Shown one piece after another: positions 1 to 11,456 of a stretch of 64,000 nucleotides of DNA (positions within the stretch are counted from its first letter, which is position 1; every line of letters begins with the position of its first letter). The notes below the pieces were generated by a model. That model did no database searches. It worked only from the letters and a program-made list of their open reading frames with translations, and had not been told where the DNA came from. The translations under genes and the position numbers were made by a program. Source of the DNA: Latrodectus hesperus (Eukaryota > Arthropoda > Arachnida > Araneae > Theridiidae); NCBI GenBank assembly GCA_037975125.1, contig CM075855.1, positions 85,297,215 to 85,361,214 on the forward strand, given 5' to 3'.

Positions 1-132
1 GACTTTAACATCACCTCCCATAGTGTTGTTGTAGTCATGGACTACCTTCAGAACCAAAGTTGGAATTGGTAAAAGACTAGGACTACTTGTGTCATTTATT
101 AGGAAAATAGGGAATTAAGTATCCTAAAGTAG

Positions 133-255
133 AAACGAACTCAGCTCGGACTTCACAAAATAGAAACGTTAATTTTTTCTTCTGCCCGAACTGATTTCGG
201 TCATCACAAATACTGCACGTAGTAATTGCCCGAACTGAATTCGGGCGACACTGGC
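133..255. repeat. Short tandem repeat with palindromic core
   Basis: About three diverged units with a period near 45 bp. Each carries a CGAACT..TTCGG core; the last forms a perfect inverted repeat at 228-246 (GCCCGAA, 5-base loop, TTCGGGC). The rest of 1-620 shows no gene that I can support. It has somewhat higher GC than its surroundings and may be the end of a DNA transposon, which is a guess. Confidence 0.5.
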
Positions 256-619
256 AAGGGGTTAACCTGTTTCGATTCCCTGATTGCGATATTCAAGACA
301 TCAATTCAGGGTTCGATGCCGTCCTCTTTTGATGAGGACCCCGATAGTTTCGCTGACAGCGTGTCACATCAGCACTAATTTCCCTGTTTAATGTGAACTT
401 ACCTCTATCCTGCTTGGAAGACACAAATGTGCATCAATACTATTGACAGTTTGAAAGCATTCTCGTCTCTACAGTTTTAGTGTTAAACGCCTGATAATTT
501 GGGTTGGGGCAAAATTATCAGGCGATTTTAAACGATATTATCGGACTTTCTTGAACACTCTATTCATTATAAAAAAAGAAACATAAAAATTTAAATATAA
601 CATTTTTCAATGATTAATG

Positions 620-1180
620 TGGAGCATAGTCCCATTTGCTTGGAAGTTGGCAAAGAATGGTGATTTCACAATAGATGATTCCGGATGTGTCCCACCTCAC
701 CCACAACACACTGACCTCTTACTGTGCACGTCCTTCATTACTCTTTTGGGTGAAACACCTGGCGAAATGCAGACCTTCTTTCTTGTGAAGTTTTAGAAGA
801 GAAGCCGTTATTCATCCCCAGGGTCGAGGTCCTTCAGGAACGGAGTTTACTCGTGTTGCTGCTGCAATTCCATGAAAATTCGGACACATTCGTCTTTATT
901 GTTCTGAGTTCGTGGGGGACCCATCCAGCCATTTTCCATAGATTTCTAACCATTTTGAGATGGCGAGCGATGGTTGAAAGGTCCACATTTGAGTCATTGG
1001 CTAACATTCGAGTTGTGAAGCTTTCGTCCCTTTCCACGGCTGCCGAAAATGCTTGGTCGTTGAAATTTGATGGTTCTTCCTGGTTTATATTTCTAGTTAG
1101 TGTCGTCAGATTCGAAACGGGTAAGCCATTCCGTGCATCCCCTTTCGTTGATTGTGCCCCACCGGAAGTTTTTTGAGATC
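620..1180 (-). pseudogene. Mariner-type transposase relic
   Basis: Read on the minus strand, the segment encodes the N-terminal helix-turn-helix half of a mariner transposase. A stretch like LSTIARHLKM (second HTH recognition helix) is followed by GWVPHEL, the linker motif before the catalytic domain in mariner and SETMAR-type proteins. Further down (about 660-720) a decayed match to the region around the Trp-rich catalytic strand can be traced through stops and frame changes. There is no complete DDD core and I could not define inverted ends, so this is an inactive fragment. Confidence 0.7.
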
Positions 1181-1491
1181 GCGAAATGACTGTCTTGCTA
1201 GAGCGTAATATGACGAATATAAGTGATGATCAACTCGTATTTTTATAAAATGTTTTCATAAATTAAAAAAAAAGTCATGTAAATTTTTATTAAAATATAA
1301 CATGTTAAAAAAACGCTTGGCAATTTTTCAACAACCCCAGCTCTGCGCATTACAAAGATGTACTTTTACAGCTATGTAATTTTTTATTTATAAACACATA
1401 GTTTGAAATTTTTCTGCACCATACAATTTTATCAGCTATTAAAGAAAATTTTAAATGTAAAAATGACTAATTTTATTATTTTTATTTTCAG

Positions 1492-2342
1492 AAATTTCAC
1501 ACGTAGCCATTATGTATAATTGCGGTGAACCTGATTTCGGGAGAAGTAGCTCTCCAGAAATCTTGTCTGAAAGTGAAGACATACTTGATTCTTTCGAATA
1601 CATTCGCAATGAATCCCGGAAAGAAAAATTTTCATCTACTAGTCCATTCATTTTTCGAGTCTCACGAACCCCTTTCAGCGAATATCTTGAGAGTGTAGAA
1701 ACCTCTTTTGCAGAAAGCGTTGAAGCATCTCCACTTAATATTTCTGAGAAAAAATATGCAGCAGAAGGTCAAAAGGGATCAGCAGTAACAGGTATGACGA
1801 AAGGTCTTGAGGCTGAATATGGCATTCCGGGTGCTTTAAATATTAATTCCAGAACTTCCGAATTCACTGGAAAGCTTTCCAATGAAGATGTTGAAGAAAT
1901 TCTCTGCAACACATCGTCAATCCTTGGGCGCTTAATACAGGATTCGGAAAATATCATTCAAACAACTCCACAACTGAATCCCCCAAAAACAAATAATTTT
2001 GAAACCGTAAAACGTTCTAAAAATGAAATGAAAATATCTTTAGAGGATGGCTCTAAGATGGCAGAGGATTGTATAAATGAAGACCCAGCACAAAATATTA
2101 ACAGTTCCGAGGAAAGAAACAATTTATTTCCTCGACATCCACAAATGTTGACTAAAAAAGCAGTCTTTGACTTATTATTAATTTTTGTGATACTCGCGAT
2201 AAATTTATTAAATACTAAAAAAATTCTAGCATTCTGTTGTGAATTTTTGCCACCAAAATCCGCTTGGACTCCTTTTTCTCTAGGATTTATTTGTGCTGTT
2301 TTGTGCTGTGCGTGGCTGTATTCTTTCCGCGATCCAAAATAA
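1492..2342 (+). CDS. Terminal exon of an unidentified protein with a C-terminal double membrane segment
   Basis: An acceptor (pyrimidine/AT tract then TTTTCAG, AG at 1490-1491) opens an exon that reads without stop to TAA at 2340-2342. The frame is open through the acceptor, so the first in-frame Met at 1512 may be internal and upstream exons may lie before this window; from that Met the product is 276 aa. The first ~210 residues are hydrophilic and Ser/Glu-rich, with no domain I recognise. Two hydrophobic stretches end the protein (about residues 217-233 and 254-272). They are separated by a Lys/Cys-containing loop and followed by a four-residue tail, which suggests a membrane hairpin or tail anchor. 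It does not end in the PPPX of a KASH domain. The base composition is coding-like and a poly(A) signal lies 173 bases beyond the stop. Function unknown. Confidence 0.6.
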
Positions 2343-2514
2343 ACGCTAGAAATCATTCAGGAACTAAGAGAGAATGGAACTTCTTAGGATTTATCTTTTT
2401 TTAGTTTTCTTCAAATCATGTGCTGTTGAGAACGTTTATTATTTTTCAACTCTTAGTAACTGTACGTAAATATATTATTGCATGTAACAACACTTTTTGG
2501 TAATCTAAAATTGT

Positions 2515-2520
2515 AATAAA
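2515..2520 (+). terminator. Poly(A) signal AATAAA
   Basis: Canonical AATAAA 173 bases after the stop of the 1,492-2,342 exon, followed by a T-rich stretch. It fits a short 3' UTR of that gene. Confidence 0.55.
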
Positions 2521-3896
2521 CTATTTTTTACAATTTGTAAGTTTTTGTATTTACTACAGACATTTCCAAAATTATGCGTTTATTATTATTATTAGTTTTT
2601 TAAGATGCTAATCATTCAACACCTGTTGCACACCATGCAATTAATGCTTAAATGAAACTTATTTAGAGATACCGCCTTAAAAAATTCCCAAGACTGAAAA
2701 ATGTCTTCTTAAAATATGTGTTGGTCATTTTATGCAATTTTACAATATGACTAATTTTAATTACAACATAATTTTCTAAAAATATTGTAATTTTATTCTC
2801 AAAACATTTTTTATTAGTTTATTTTTTAACAGAAGACAAAATTTGATCTCCCTTTTTATGGTTTACTTTATAGGTAATTTTCGTTTAAATGTAGAATTAG
2901 GGATAAACTGACAAGATTAGAAAAACACTATTTAATTGAAAAATGATTTCTTTCTTTATATGCGCAGTATAGTTCTGGTTAATGCTAATTTTCTCGAAAA
3001 TTTGGTAACTTTCATACTAAATATATTTTTACTTTAAAATTTTTGGAATATTACTTTTGATTATTCTAACACTCTCACTACACTTATACTTTTCTGCTGC
3101 TTTGTCATTGGTAATATTATCAATAACAAGGCATCCATACGTAATCATTATCATAATGAAAAAACATTTCATTATGATAATGAAAACTCTTATTGGCTCA
3201 TATTCATTGGTAACATCATGATGAAAGAGTTACATTTGAAATTCAAATAAATGCAGTACTATCAGCTTTAATTAAAATATTTACAAATTTATACATTAGA
3301 ACACTATGTTGAATTATTTTAAAGACTGATTCTAACTGTTCCATCCGATTGTGTATCTTATTCAACCATTTCATTTGCTGCATAACTTCTCACTTCTTCG
3401 AATTGAATGGCCAATTCTTCATAGATCTCAAAATGTAACTAAATGCATAAAACCTGAAAAACTTTTCTATTTATTCCTGCCTTAAAAATCTAACGAAAAA
3501 ACTAAATCAAAATTTATTATCCAGACAACTGTTTGAAGTTGTTTAGCTATAAGCTGATAGAGGTTCGTATAGTAATTTTATCCACTGTAACAGTTAGTAC
3601 TGTTACAACAGTTTATAAGCAGATGCACTTCAACATACTTAAATTTATTCCCAACTGTTGACTATACGATGGTTATAAACCTCACACTTTAGATCGGTTA
3701 AATGCTGATAAAAGTGTTCGTAGATAGTAGATGTAGCTAATCAAAGTCATCGACAGTCCATGAAAGATGAAATAGTGTAAGAGAAAACTAGTCTGAACCA
3801 AAATGCGAAAGTGATGAAAAATAAAACTTATTCTTTCTTTTTTTTTTCCGTGTAGTGCTGACATGTTTATTCCCATATAGTGATTAATATAACTGT
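2521..3896. other. AT-rich intergenic stretch with one palindrome
   Basis: No coding region or repeat that I recognise. It contains a perfect inverted repeat at 3,146-3,161 / 3,167-3,182 (CATTATCATAATGAAA and its complement around a 5-base loop). A T9 run lies near 3,840, just before the foldback element. Confidence 0.5.
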
Positions 3897-4849
3897 CATG
3901 TGACACTTAGCTTATAAATAATGTGCTTCCAATTGCGCTTTCTGGTGGAGTTTTTTTATTCAAAAGTTTTTTCTACTGATATAGTTGTGGGAACAGAAAG
4001 TTGTATTACCACGGGATTTTTTAAATTTTCGGCAGTCTGGCGTGGGATTCAACATTGTGATGAACTTGTCCAGGCTATTTTTCTAAAACCGAACTTTTGG
4101 CGATATCTTCGCCTCGGTAAACTTTATTTCTTTTTCTTTCAGAGATCTCGGAGTTTGTAACAAAAAAAGGAAAAGTAAATTGTCTACATGGCCATTTTGA
4201 AATTAAGAAAAATGATGATGTAAATTTTTGGAAGCACGTGAAACTGATCAAATTAATGTTATTCAACAAAAAAAAAAAATCTTGTCGCGTGGGGAAACTG
4301 AAAACCCGAGTTACTAAAAAAGAAATGGCTCGTGATTGAGCAATGAAGTACCCAGTATTTCACCTATAAAAGATCGCTAAGACTTCATCGGAACCCTGTA
4401 AAAGAAAAACATAGACTCACCCCACTTCAATGAATACACTCATGAATTGATGAATAACATTAATTTGATCAGTTTAATGCGCTTCCAAAAATTTACATCA
4501 TCATTTTTCTTGATTTCAAAATGGCCATGTAGACAATTTACTTTTCCTTACTTTTTTTTTTTTTTTTTGTTACAAACTCAGAGATCTCTGAAAGAAAAAG
4601 AAATAAAGTTTACCGAGGCGAAGATATCGCCAAAAGTTCGGTTTTATAAAAAAAAAAAAAGCCTGGACAAGAAAAAGTTCAACATCGCAATGTCGAATGT
4701 CACACCAGACTGCCGAAAATTCAAAAAATCCCGTTGTAAGACAACTTTCTATTGCCACAACTATATCAGTAGAAAAAAATTTTTGAATAAAAAAACCTCA
4801 CCAGAAGGCACAATTGGAAGCAAATTATTTATAAGCTATGTGTCACATG
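3897..4849. mobile_element. Foldback (long inverted repeat) element
   Basis: The left arm (3,897-4,265) and right arm (4,451-4,849) are inverted copies of each other around a unique spacer (4,266-4,450). The outer ends both read CATGTGACAC on their own strand, and the inner ends both reach TGTTATTCA. The arms differ by substitutions and by extra T and A runs in the right arm. Open frames in each arm are mirror images and show no protein motif. A transcript crossing the element would fold into a stem of about 370 bp. I could not fix a target duplication. Confidence 0.8.
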
Positions 4850-5072
4850 ATAATAACTGAAAATAATTCTAATCCCATTTACGTTGAATATTACAGGAAA
4901 TAAAAAGCAAGGCATGCAAATGTAAGTCAATTGTTCCTTGACATAATTCTTCCTGATTTTCATGGTAAAGGTTCTACAACTTTCAAAATTCGACTATAAG
5001 CTATCTTTTAAGACTTAGTAACATTCATAATAAACGTAGAGCCAGTTAATTAATGCATACGCAAATGTTAAA

Positions 5073-5340
5073 GTTTGCGATTTAGTTTCAATGGTGTAAA
5101 ACATACATACAGAGCGGTGCATGCGAGCCAAGGACTGTTTTTTATTTTATTATTATTAAGGTTTACGAATATTAGAATACTCACCTGTCTCCAAGCACCT
5201 CGTGATTTTGCGGTACGGTCAGGTGGCGAGGTCACACCTGAGCTGGTACTTTTCACATTCATGGCACACCAGCGAAAGGATGTTGGACATCATAAATAAA
5301 CGTGGACACGCTTCTAACCCACTCCAGCAATCCAGTGAGG
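5073..5340. repeat. Copy 1 of a ~200-bp dispersed repeat
   Basis: It shares a ladder of blocks with 5,849-6,290: ACATACATA...GTGCA...GAGCC, then AATACTC, GTGCCTCGT-like, GTCACACC, CACACCAGCGGAAGG and GTGGACACG. Stop codons and lack of motifs argue against coding. I do not recognise the family. Confidence 0.6.
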
Positions 5341-5394
5341 AAGAATGCATGGTCACCCTCCTAATAACTGCCCGCTACAAATGATGCATAAATT

Positions 5395-5765
5395 TGCTGG
5401 TCTTATCAGGAAGCAGTATGAAGCTACTGAGCATCCATGCAGCTTCCACATATTGCCAAAGTTGATCTGGTGTTGTACTAGCAAGCTTGTCTGTACCTAG
5501 TCCTGAGTTGGTCTATACCAGTTAGATAGAAGCAGCCGGTAGTCTTCGTGATTCTGAAGCAGGGACCGAGTAGAAGACTCTGAATACTTGGCCTCCCACT
5601 CACAGTTATCATTTCACTAGGAGAACACTGCAATCACACCCAGTTTTAACATGCCACAGCTGCCTTAAGAGAACGTCACGTATCTTCGGTCGGCCGTGAT
5701 TCGAACACACTACTATTCGATCATGACAACGACGCCCCAACCAACCAGGTCACCATGGCCGTAGT
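5395..5765 (-). mobile_element. tRNA-headed SINE, family B
   Basis: On the minus strand the element begins with a degenerate tRNA-like head (about 5,690-5,760) whose B-box-like GTTCGAATC is preserved. A body follows whose landmarks (ATTTCACT, AGGACCNAG, AGAAG) recur at 60,995-61,255 and 62,640-62,940. All three copies have the same orientation. Confidence 0.6.
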
Positions 5766-5848
5766 TGATTTGGTGTATCAAGAAGTTGTGTATTCCGGCT
5801 AATTTTTATAAGCATATGAACCACTTATTTTTATGATTGGCGATACAT

Positions 5849-6290
5849 ACATACATAGCAGTGCAGGAGAGCCTCGGATTGTACCTTTAGGTTAATGGGT
5901 TAGGAATTCTCGTCCATCAAGTGCCTCGTAATTTTAAGTCATTGACTGGTGCACCTGTGCTGGCACCCTCCTCTCCCCATCCACGCCACACCAGTGGAAG
6001 GACTTTGAACGTCACATATTAACATGGACACGTCCCGAACCCATGGTTACTTTCAATCGTACATAGCAATGCAAGCAAGCTATCTCCGGATTGTATTTAA
6101 GGTTAACAAGTTTGGAATACTCGCTTGTCATTTTGAGCCACAGTCAGGTGATGAGGTCACACCAAAGTTGGCACCTTCTTCTCCACATCTACGCTACACC
6201 AGCGGAAGGCGTCACATACACGTCCCCAACCCACGGTTACTTTCAAGCATACATAGTGATGCAGACAAGTAGTAGGATTAAGTGGTAGGC
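5849..6290. repeat. Two further tandem units of the ~200-bp repeat
   Basis: Units begin near 5,849 and 6,058, with the start of a third near 6,247. Each begins with CATACATAG-GTGCA/ATGCA and ends with a GGACACGTCC-like or ACGTCCC block and CCCA(T/C)GGTTACTTTCAA. The last unit is truncated. They are related to 5,073-5,340 and do not look coding. Confidence 0.7.
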
Positions 6291-6698
6291 AGAAGTAGGA
6301 ATCGTCAGTAAAGACATTGTCGTTCCAATCTGTTATTTGTGTTTTATCTTTCATCGCACCAAAGGAAGTGCAAATGCCTGTGGTTTTTGAGTTAAAGATA
6401 AAAGAAATAATAAACGCCTTACACTGACACTCCATTCAGCTGCGTACGATATCGAAGGGTATGATGGGACACTGAAAGATGTGTATAAGTCTGAATCTGC
6501 TGCGTTTTTGTTGAACGATCCATTGTACCTATAGGCTGCTAATTTCCCTCGGTCGAACATAGAAACTCTCTCCAAGGAAGTTTGATACCTTCTGTAAGGT
6601 ACCCATGCAAAAAACAGAACAGATGTGTTTACTCGAAATTAACGTTTACCCATTCCACTTGCCTTTAAGCCGGCATAATCTTCTCCCTTAATATTTCA

Positions 6699-6855
6699 TT
6701 TGTCGCTCAACGGTCACTTTTGCATGTAAAAGCTAATTAAATACGCACCTACGTGGATACAGAAGCACTACGAACATCCAGACCCATGTGGAGATTCGAA
6801 CCCACGAACTGTTAAGTGGAAAGCAGGAGCGCTAACCATTCGACTACCAGCTCGG
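6699..6855 (-). mobile_element. tRNA-derived SINE, family A (reference copy)
   Basis: On the minus strand the head (6,855 down to about 6,785) resembles a tRNA, with an A-box-like TGGTTAGCG and a B box GGTTCGAATC (complement at 6,793-6,803). The far end carries the family's terminal block TTTGTCGCTCAACGGTCA (plus-strand reading, from 6,699). Further copies or pieces occur near 27,488, 31,421, 41,519, 41,713, 53,990, 60,072, 61,498 and 61,722. Confidence 0.75.
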
Positions 6856-6992
6856 TTTTCTTCATTTATATAACCCTTGGGTATTTAGGTTAACCCTTGG
6901 TACTATAATTACTTATCGTGTGCATACTCCCGCAAATGCATGAGGTAAACTTCAACATGATTTGCTTGCTTTCTTCAATGTGTTACATTGTG

Positions 6993-6994
<2 letters not shown>

Positions 6995-7067
<73 letters not shown>
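6995..7067. repeat. (TA)n microsatellite
   Basis: Uninterrupted TA dinucleotides, about 36 units. The short open frame across it (alternating Ile-Tyr) is an artefact. Confidence 0.95.
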
Positions 7068-7069
<2 letters not shown>

Positions 7070-7129
7070 TAGTAGGTGTAGTTTTATTGAAATTCTGTAA
7101 GTCTTTGATTTTTTTCAAATACATAAAAT

Positions 7130-7760
7130 GAAGAAGAACCTTTGATTTTCAAAGAGACGAAATCGTGCTGGTGCAAGTGTGACCAAAACGTCCAAAAGTT
7201 TTAAGCATTTCTAGAGGTTCAGTGTCTAACGTCATGAGAGCAAATGGACAAGTGGACGGAAAGAGAAAACTCGGGTAAAGAGACAGATTGTAATGTCTGA
7301 AGAGCTAACCACAGCAGCGGAAGTGACTGCAAGCTCAATCAGCACCTGGACTCTGAATCAGTCGATGACTGCTTGGAAAGCACCTTCATAATCAGAACAT
7401 TGACGGCAGAGCAACAATTCCAAATCACTCGTCACAGATGCTAATGCCAAACATTGTCTACAGTGCTGTCACACTCACAAAACCTGTTCGATTAATAAAT
7501 GGAAGAAAGTAATATGGTCTGATGGATCGCTTTTCACACTTATTCGTCCAGCACGTTTGGAGGACACCTGTATGAGCGTATGATTGTCTTCTTCCGTCAA
7601 GCTTGGAGACGGATGTCTTCACAGAAGCAAAATATCTTGACCTTATATAGGCTAATCGTGGCGTTATCTCGGTCCGTTATTACAAAATTATCCAAAACTG
7701 GGACAATCTTGGATCATCTTAAGGACCCTTATGAGTTTGTCTATATTTTGTAGCTCATAT
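7130..7760 (+). pseudogene. Tc1-like transposase relic
   Basis: Fragments in all three plus-strand frames recall a Tc1 transposase. There is an RVWRTP-type motif near 7,550, then the downstream Lys-Leu-Gly-Asp-Gly-Cys stretch, and earlier a region like the second HTH with WxxE. Many stops and frameshifts are present and no inverted ends were identified. The order of fragments is collinear with the family, which is the main support. Confidence 0.45.
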
Positions 7761-8095
7761 ACAGAAAACAACGGATCTTATTTTGAATTGTTAAATCAAA
7801 AACAAACTATTTTACATTATTTCAATACACGTTTTTTCATTTAAAGAAGCTGTATCCTTAAATATTATATAAATAAGATTATAATTAAAAAATTAACTGT
7901 TTTGCCTTCTATATGTTAAAAAATTAATGCAAGTGACTATTTTTTTATTTTAAGCAACACTTCTAAGTTTAATAAAATTTTACGAACCACTGCTTTATGA
8001 TGAAAATTACATTATATTAAATTTACAAAGAAAAAGTGAAGTGAAAAACAAGTAAATATTTACTACTAACCAATTTTGAATACATGAGCGTATAA

Positions 8096-8326
8096 GGGCG
8101 CTCCGTGGCTGATTGGTCTAAAGCATCACCGCTAATCGCTTGAGAGCGTAGGAGTGTGGGTTCGATTCCCACCGTGGCCTTGGGTGTTTTCTTCGTTATT
8201 CTTCTGTGGTTGTACACCTGTCATTGTGCTATTTTGTCCTATTATCGACGAAGACTTACAAGCGGATCTCAAGAATCAAGCATACAAGTCTGAATATATG
8301 TAATGTAATAAAAAAAAATAAAAAAT
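8096..8326 (+). mobile_element. tRNA-headed SINE with target duplication
   Basis: The head at 8,099-8,179 is tRNA-like with a long variable arm. It has an A box around TGGCTGATTGG, a B box GGTTCGATTCC, and near-complementary ends (CCGTGG / CCGTGGCC region). An unrelated body and an A-rich tail (8,308-8,326) follow. The element is flanked by a perfect 12-bp duplication, ATGAGCGTATAA, at 8,084-8,095 and 8,327-8,338. This marks an insertion by target-primed reverse transcription that is not very old. Confidence 0.9.
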
Positions 8327-8619
8327 ATGAGCGTATAAATCTAATTATTGTGCCTGCCACATTCTGAATATCAGTATCAATATAAAATTATTAAAAGTAA
8401 AATTACTTATATTATTATATTAAAAGTAAATCACATTTCTGCATTACTTAATACACCTACTGTTTATTATAAATCAGAGATATTAACTGAATTAAGACTT
8501 TTTCCTTATTTCACCAGAGCCATACGTACAAATGGATGATTTTGAGTGCATAGTTTCTTGCTAGAAGAGAGCGAAATTTAATTTTTAATTTTATTGGAAT
8601 TCAATTAATAGAAAAGTAT

Positions 8620-11456
8620 AAGTTATTTGGTGAAACAAAGATAAAGTGTAAAATATAAAAATGTGGAATATAATTTTATACTACTCCTCGACTGTACAAG
8701 CAGGATTTCAACCTTTTTCGATAAAATTCTCCACTTTTTCTGATTCTTGAACTTAGTCTTCCAATTTTTGATTTTTATCTTTCTCAAATCCTCTACCACT
8801 TCATCCAGCAGTCTCTTTTTGTAATGTTCAACCTTTATTTTCTTTTTTTCCCCTGACCTTCCTCTATATAGTTTATTTGCTGCTCTTTTTTTCCTCACAC
8901 ATTCGCTCCAGATGTCCAAGCCATTGTTTTATTTTTATTATATTTACAATATCGTTTCTTTATAGAAGTTGCATAATTCTGAATTACTCCTAATCTTCAA
9001 ATCCTCAAATTGGTCCACATAATTTTCTTAAAAATTTTTTTTTCAAAGTTATAAAGCAATTTTTCTACCGAGTAGCAATCCAGGTTCCTGCTGCATAAAG
9101 TACAATAGGTCTGATTATAGTTTCATTATTAACTTTGAGAGCACAGGTGGTTTCATTGAAAAGTAATATTTGTTTCAGCAACCAATCTAATCTGTCTCAG
9201 TATTTCATTTTTCCGGTAATAATTAAACTAAGATATTTAAATTCAGTTATTGTTACAAAACCGAGCTCTATGCTTATAACACATGTAGCAGAACTACATC
9301 CTCCATCCATTATAATATATTTAGTTTTCCCTCTTTAACCAGAAGTTCTATTGCCTTTTTGCCTCCCCTTTTCTAAGTCTTTATAGTTTTTAATTATACA
9401 TTTTGCAGTTCCAGACATCACACCCTCCTTTTTTTTATCTCTATCATCCGCCGCAAAACGCAAACATTTGCAAAGATTAGTTCATCATTGTGCCCCCTCG
9501 ATTAGCGTAAAAATATCTTATGATATATTCCAAATAGAAGTTAAAAAGTATTGCAGACATTGCATCTTCTTGTCTTAATTCTAAACTTTCTTAAAAACGT
9601 CCCTAGTATTTTAGCTTTTCTGGTTGACAAAGTCATTATAACAAGCTTTATAAATTTTTTTCTGGTATCCCAAATTCATTCAAGAATTACTAGAATTTCT
9701 TTCTATTTACACACTATGTTTCCTTTAGGTCAATGAAAGATTGGTATAATTTGACGTTTTCTTCGTAGAACTCTTTTCCAATACTGAAAAAAAATCTCTA
9801 GTCCGTACTGAACCTACCAGAATCCACACTGATGGTGACAGATTATTTTTTTGGACATAAAGTTGTAATCTATTTGCAATACTTCTCGAGAATACTTTAT
9901 GAAATACTCAAGATACTTTATGAAATACTCGAGAATACTTTATGAAATACTCAAGATATATTTCACAAGTCAGTATATCACCTTTTTATGTATAGTACAC
10001 ATAACTGTGTGCGCTCCGCCATTTTTCGTCTTTGATTCTTTAATTCACATGCTTTTCAAAGAGGTTGTATAACATCGTTAAGTTTTCCCTTTCATATTTC
10101 AGCAGTATAATCAAGTTTTCTCTCACGTGGTGCCTCTTCATTTTTTTAACAGCTTGTTTTATTTCTTCACAGAATTTGTCATCAACATTGTATCCATTTA
10201 TCTCAATCTCCTCATTTGTTTTGTATTTCCTTTATTTATAGTAGCTCTTCAAAATACTCTGCCCATCTTTCATTTATTTTGCTTTCTTCACCTATCATTT
10301 CTTTGTCTCTAATTTTACAGAAGTTTATTTTAGACTGATATCCTTTCTTGACGTTTTTAATTTCGAAATACATTCCATTGCTATTTCTTTCAAAAACTCT
10401 TTTTAAAGCAATACTTTTAATACGACCTTCCTCTTTTCTTCAGAGCCTTTTGTTTTGTGTAGTTCCACATGCGAAAGAATTTTTTTTCCATTGAATTCCC
10501 TGCACTCATCATCAAACCATTCATTTTGTGATGCCTTTTCTCATTCCTTAGGACATTTTTTGCTGTTTTCAGTAGTATATGTTTCTACATTTTCCCCGGT
10601 ATTTTCTTTTGATCCATCCCCCAATATTCTTTATCAATATCGCGTCGTTTTTTTCCTCTATAAACTCTATCATAACCTAGAGCTTTTATGTTCACTTTTT
10701 CTTGCCTTTTTAAATTTAAATTAGTTTATTTTTTGCCGATAACAAGATAATAGTTTGTATTAGCATCCAGTCCTCAAACTTCTGACATCAACAATATCTA
10801 ATGCATATTTTATTTCAATTATGACATGATAAATCTGTTTTTTGTCCAGCTGTTTTTAAATATCCAAGTATGTTTATGTACCTCTCTGCATCGGAAACGG
10901 GTCAAACTAATTTTATTATTTCTAGCAAAATCTGTTCTTAGTCTATTTTCGTCGAACAAGTCACGTTGACTGAACTTCCCAGTTGTAGTTCTAATACCAT
11001 CTTTACCAATTTTTGCGATCCATTCACTTAATACTATCTCCACATCTTTCTTCTTTTCCATCATTCTTTCTGTATAGCGACAAACTGTTTTTCTCATCCT
11101 CGTGAAATTCTTCTGTAGGTGCATGCATTAGCATCAGATATATTAAAATTTTTCCTCTTAATCTCACGATGCTAATTCTGTCATTGACAGACCAGACATT
11201 CAGAGTGTTTCCTCCCAGGCATTCCTCAATAACAAATCCAGTTGCATGATCATTTCATCTTGTGCTTCTCCCTCCCTCTAACCTCTTGAACAGCCAACAC
11301 GATACAGATCTTATTTGTATCTATTCTTTTGCAATTCTTTCTTTGCTCCAGAGCAATATAAATCACAAAGCATTCCATGTTGCGATTTCCATGCACCCTA
11401 TTCGCTTATCCATTGTCCCTTTATCAATCCGGTTTTGATGAATTTTTTAAGTCCTC
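8620..11456 (-). mobile_element. Degenerate RTE-like LINE
   Basis: Read on the minus strand, collinear pieces of a non-LTR retrotransposon are visible. Near 10,820-11,120 is an endonuclease segment with the REVHKHTW-type motif (family: R[ED]IHKxTW). Near 9,060-9,140 is the end of the reverse transcriptase with IRPIVLYAAGTW. At 8,690-8,920 is the C-terminal tail with LLDEVVEDLRK and IKNWKTK. Frames are broken throughout, so the element is dead. A small tandem repeat of a ~24-bp unit (ATACTTTATGAAATACTC) lies inside at about 9,880-9,958. The 5' end meets the monomer array at 11,457. Confidence 0.8.

Noticed and set aside
4447..4860. 137-codon open frame in the right foldback arm
   Set aside because: The same frame in mirror image, with different stops, occurs in the left arm. 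Composition is Lys/Phe-rich noise with no motif.
6918..7100. Small plus-strand ORF with an Ile-Tyr run
   Set aside because: It is the (TA)n microsatellite read in frame.
8099..8179. tRNA gene
   Set aside because: The head is tRNA-like but is followed by a body, an A-rich tail and a target duplication, so it is a SINE. The anticodon arm is not well formed.
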